Source of the DNA: Nymphaea colorata
Lineage: Eukaryota; Streptophyta; Magnoliopsida; Nymphaeales; Nymphaeaceae
Length of the DNA stretch: 64,000 nt
NCBI RefSeq assembly: GCF_008831285.2
Contig: NC_045144.1
Span: forward strand, 24,135,716-24,199,715
Direction of reading: 5' to 3'
Of this stretch, positions 60,727 to 64,000 are shown piece by piece. The notes under the pieces were generated by a model. That model saw only the letters and a program-made list of their open reading frames with translations, was not told where the DNA came from and did no database searches. The translations under genes were made by a program, and so were the position numbers. Every line of letters starts with the position of its first letter. Positions within the stretch are counted from its first letter, which is position 1.

Positions 60727-60867
60727 TTGCATGAATCCAAATGATGAGGATGTTCTTCGTGAAAATGCTATAGTAAGGCAAGAGGTAATGCGACTACAGT
60801 TGATGAGAATGTAGCTGTTCAAGTTTGTGAACTTAGAAAATCATATCCTAGAAAAGGTTGATATGTA
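60727..60867 (+). pseudogene. ABCA-type ABC transporter fragment
   Basis: After a possible acceptor (GCAG, ending at 60726) the plus strand reads CMNPNDEDVLRENAIVRQE. A shift to the next frame at about 60780 then gives GNATTVDENVAVQVCELRKS and YPRKG. ABCA-subfamily transporters carry a DEDV..ER..V segment followed closely by V.V..L.K.YP just before their second nucleotide-binding domain, which matches in order and spacing. The Walker A motif that should follow is absent. The identification rests on about 45 residues in two frames. Confidence 0.45.
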
Positions 60868-61105
60868 AGTTTTAGTATAGTGCATGTGGTTAGTCAGTTC
60901 ATAGAAACATGCTTTTGCACTCCATTGTTACTCTTTCATTTCTATTTGAACTTCTTTGTCCAGGCTTTCCTCTCTTTGGCATGCTTAATAGTTACTTACT
61001 TCTGTTGAGCACATAGATTCTATCTCACTGTCTTTAGTTGCATAATAAACTAAGGTAATCAAACTTGCCATAGTTTCGTGCTGCATAACTGACATTCTCT
61101 AGACA

Positions 61106-61173
61106 GGAGAACCCTGTTAGTGCAGCAAGTGATAGACAGCCAAACGATGATCAGTCTTGCAGAAATGAAACCA
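61106..61173 (+). other. Exon-like segment, unassigned
   Basis: An open reading ENPVSAASDRQPNDDQSCRN-E-T is bounded by ACAG on the left and AGGT on the right, with Ser/Asp/Asn-rich hydrophilic content. A second AG-preceded stretch near 61397 reads ELDIVSTSGLDSDRSHIS. No family recognised. Confidence 0.25.
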
Positions 61174-61179
61174 GGTCTT

Positions 61180-62160
61180 TACTTAATTCACCTGAAGGTT
61201 CAGTCAAAATAGTAGTTGTAGTAATATATATTGTGATACTAGAAAGATATAGTAATATAGATAAAGATATAGGCTAAAAAAAACTAAAACTGAGACATCA
61301 AAGATGGCTTCATGATGCCTGTTTTAGCAAGTGGTTTCAGCACTCATTTATGCATCAGATCTGCTAAAATTAAATGTTCATATTCCCAAATCAGGAGTTG
61401 GATATTGTGTCAACAAGTGGACTTGATTCAGATCGCAGCCATATATCTTTTTTAACTTTTAGTCTGGCACATGGCATAGAATCCCATATTCTAGGCAGTT
61501 TTTTTATAAACATGGTGAAAGGTTGATCAACCATCCCCGTAGATTAAGATGGTGCAATACATGTCATGTCTAACAAAAGTAGTAATAGATAAGGCACTTA
61601 AAACATGAATAAAAGTTACTCCAATTTTATTTTTCTACAAACTAGAGGCCTTTCAGGGTAGAAGATGATGAACACTGTAATTAATACAGTATTTCTTTGG
61701 CATACATTATTGTATCATATAATTACTTTACTTTGAAGGGTCAGCCAAACCCCAGCTTGCTTTTGCAAAAAAAGCTTGGATAAATTGAGAATGGTTGAGT
61801 CTTTGACGATTCATGTATTAATAAGGCAAATTTTGCTAAAGGAAAACTACTTGAGGGTGGATTTGATTCAGATCTGCTCCATTTGGATCCATTTGAGTGA
61901 TCCACATAACAATACCATGACCTGTTTCTTCAAGGTACAAGAGGCTCTTCAGTTTTTTTCTTCATTCTGTTGATATAATCAACTTGATGTGAGAACATAG
62001 TCTTGCTTTCCTTCTAAAATATCAATATAATAAGAGAAAAGTGCTAACTTATGTTTATATATATTTAGTAAACCAACTTGAACACAAGTACGTGCAAAAA
62101 CCACTTCTAGATTTTATGTGCTGAGATCAGTCATGTTTCTACACCAAACAAACAGTTTTA
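61180..62160. other. No recognisable gene
   Basis: AT-rich DNA. Frames such as 61776-61973 (plus) have no motif. Confidence 0.5.
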
Positions 62161-62174
62161 TAACTATGTCACAT

Positions 62175-63032
62175 GGATGCGGGGTGCGGTGCGAGATGCG
62201 GCAAGGTCCAAAAAAACTTTGGTGTGGGTGCAAACAGAATGATAGAAACAGAAATATAAAATATCATAGGATGACTTGATGACAACAAAAAACAAAAAAT
62301 GATTGGAAATCAGCTGGAGTCACCAAAATGTTCAAAAGAGGGAATCGGCGGTAGTTGGGGAAAATGGGTAAATCAGCTAACGCATTTCAATTGAATGTTG
62401 GGAATGTCTAGTTGAGATGTGGGGAGGGGAAAACCGTCATCTAACCAGTAGGTTGGCCGAAAAACAACGTGAAATCCAGCAAAAATAGTGTGAAGGGCAT
62501 CGGCTGATGAGGGAGTTGAGTGGACCTACCTGAACCAAGTGGACATCGAGGAAGCCCTGTGGCACAAAGGGACCGGAGCAGTCAGGTAGGCAACAAAAAT
62601 TCGACCAAAGAGGAACGACAGCACCCAAGAGTCAGTGTTTGCCGGTGAGTTTTAGGATGCTGGAAAGAAGAAATTTGTCAGAGAGAACCATGATTTGCTG
62701 AAAATCTTTGTCGGCTGTTGGAAACAAGATTCTCACGAACCGCAGGAGCAGCAGTCTTCGTCGACCGTCATCAGTGAAGGGCTTCAATGAAGCCCTAATA
62801 CGAGAGAATAAGACCCTTGTTTGACAAGGGTTTATGATTTTTCAAGTTTAAAAAAGGAAATCACTAAAAAGAGGACATATTTGTCCTCCGCTTGTCCTGA
62901 CCACACCCAACTCGTCATTGACCAGAGTTGGGTGCACCTCCGACGTGCCATCTTTTCCAACAGGTGTGGTAGACTGCTCTGGACATGTGTTGACCATGTC
63001 GAGTGCCATATCTGGCCGCACCCGCTTCGGTG
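62175..63032. mobile_element. Possible transposon with GC-rich inverted ends
   Basis: The left segment at about 62177-62206 (GGATGCGGGGTGCGGTGCGA) and the complement of about 63005-63032 (GAAGCGGGTGCGGCCAGAT) are imperfect inverted repeats around GCGGGTGCGG. The interior has unusual composition (GGCGG, CGACCG, GTTGGGTG words) and no readable protein. Superfamily unknown. Confidence 0.35.
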
Positions 63033-63289
63033 AGATGCAGCGTCCTGTTTGCTGAATTCTTATGACATAGTTTTACACTTTTATCCTTTATTGGATGCAC
63101 ATTGAATTTTTGAACTTACGTGGATTGGAAAAGTTTGTTTCTAAATGTTTCTTAGGTTGTTATGTTACAAAAAATTGGCTCTTTGTGAAAAAAATTTCAT
63201 ACATAATACCACTTCATTCTTAATGGGTCACCTTTTAGTATATATATATAAATATATAATATATTTTTTTAAGGTGTTTCACATTAGAT

Positions 63290-63471
63290 TCCATTCTCCT
63301 TTTGTATACAAAAGGCATATTCACCATTTCTAGCTGATGAAGTCTGGTGTTTGGGAAGATTGGTGAAGATGGTGTTTTTCATAAACGTCTTAATGAGGAG
63401 AACATTCATACAATGAAGGATATTATGGCATTTCTATCTATGGATTTTCATAGGTTGAGGAGCATAATTTT
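63290..63471 (+). pseudogene. CBP60 calmodulin-binding protein exon pseudogene
   Basis: The plus strand reads KAYSPFLADEVWCLG, a one-base frameshift at about 63353, then KIGEDGVFHKRLNEENIHTM and KDIMAFLSMDFHRLRSII. This corresponds to the [21 protein letters not shown], FHKRL..., TVKDFL and LRNIL segments of the plant CBP60 family (CBP60a-g/SARD1), nuclear DNA-binding immune and stress regulators. The expected next exon (GMSNKMWE) is not seen, and a stop at about 63285 closes the upstream frame. A single surviving exon. Confidence 0.8.
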
Positions 63472-63751
63472 CTTCATTCTTTTGTCTTTCTTCTCAAGTG
63501 CTTTGAGCTTTCCATCGCAATGACCCTTCTTATTCAGACACTTGCATTAAATGCTGGACTAGATGAAATTACTTCAATATGGGGTTCGATAATGGTTAAT
63601 TTATTTTATCAGATTAGTAAGCTCTTGCAAAAGAACTAGTATTTCACGATGACTATTTTTCTTCTTCTCTCTCCTTTTTCGTAAATTACTACTATATGAT
63701 CTCTTGTGGCACAATTGGTTTTTTCTTTGAATTCCATTACGTTATGCTCAG

Positions 63752-63874
63752 CTTTCTAGAGATGGTTCAATAAAGAAGCTAACCAAAAATGTTTTTCCAA
63801 ATTCAATTGAAGGTGGTGAATTGGTTAATATTGATATACTTCTTTATGGCACTGCAATCACATACGCGGCATAA
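63752..63874 (+). other. Exon-like coding stretch, unassigned
   Basis: After TTATGCTCAG (acceptor-like, ends 63751) the frame is open for 40 codons, LSRDGSIKKLTKNVFPNSIE then GGELVNIDILLYGTAITYAA, ending in TAA. Codon usage and amino-acid balance look protein-like. A preceding AG-bounded stretch (TLALNAGLDEITSIWGS, about 63540-63590) and a following one (ATG at 63970, MPPAKLEALLS, running off the window) may be from the same source. I do not recognise the family. Confidence 0.35.
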
Positions 63875-64000
63875 TATAGGTTTTTGGATATGCTCTGAGA
63901 CTTCTATTTCATCCTAATGACAGTTTTCCTATTTGGACTGAACATTTACAATAATTGAGTTATGCAGATGCCTCCAGCTAAGCTTGAAGCTTTACTATCT

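Overview
This window is intergenic, transposon-dominated nuclear DNA of a flowering plant. The evidence is the mix of decayed plant-type elements (Ty1/copia and Ty3/gypsy LTR retrotransposons, an L1-type LINE, CACTA and hAT DNA transposons, MITEs), long AT-rich low-complexity stretches, (TA)n and (GA)n microsatellites and a 100-N scaffold gap. I found no intact host gene, rRNA, tRNA or CRISPR array. Almost every recognisable coding stretch carries stops, frameshifts or truncations, so the species cannot be named from it.

Layout. 1-1305: a fragment of a CACTA (En/Spm) element that recurs at 19795-21075. 1300-2713: minus-strand Ty3/gypsy pol (RT, RNase H, integrase), ending at an N gap (2714-2813). 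2814-5400: minus-strand Ty1/copia gag-protease-integrase-RT. 5400-12300: AT-rich, repeat-like, no gene. 12300-18326: two minus-oriented long LTR-like units with internal tandem arrays. 19240-19420: LINE tail. 19795-21075: second CACTA copy. 22424-22860: a copia LTR followed by a tRNA-iMet primer-binding site. 24360-26945: a minus-strand LINE (endonuclease, RT, thumb). 27241-29098: a plus-strand copia element cut inside its integrase by a long gypsy-type LTR (29099 to about 32850). 33000-37450: mostly unassigned. 37459-42040: the most complete element, a minus-strand copia with 3' LTR, RNase H tail, RT, integrase, protease and gag. 42099-43702: an LTR-like or leader region, a 202-bp tandem duplication and a giant TA tract. 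44234-48793: hAT-type MITEs, one of them splitting a LINE fragment. 50390-51085: a 57-bp minisatellite. 52150-53440: plus-strand Ty3/gypsy gag-protease. 54735-58735: head-to-head long LTRs.

The right end (59521-64000) differs: it holds a 252-bp MITE with clear terminal inverted repeats and a run of broken host-gene pieces. These are a Rab11/RABA small-GTPase first exon (59979-60190), an ABCA-type transporter piece (60727-60867), a CBP60 calmodulin-binding-protein exon (63290-63471), and exon-like segments I cannot assign (61106-61173, 63752-63874). This looks either like gene-fragment capture by a transposon or like a decayed genic edge.

Two patterns cut across the region. One is a motif of about 65 bp found six times, in both orientations, near the distal end of the long gypsy-type LTRs. 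The other is extensive nesting (LTR into copia integrase, MITE into LINE), which gives a relative insertion order. Nothing here works together as a pathway; the content is a layered record of mobile-element insertion and decay.
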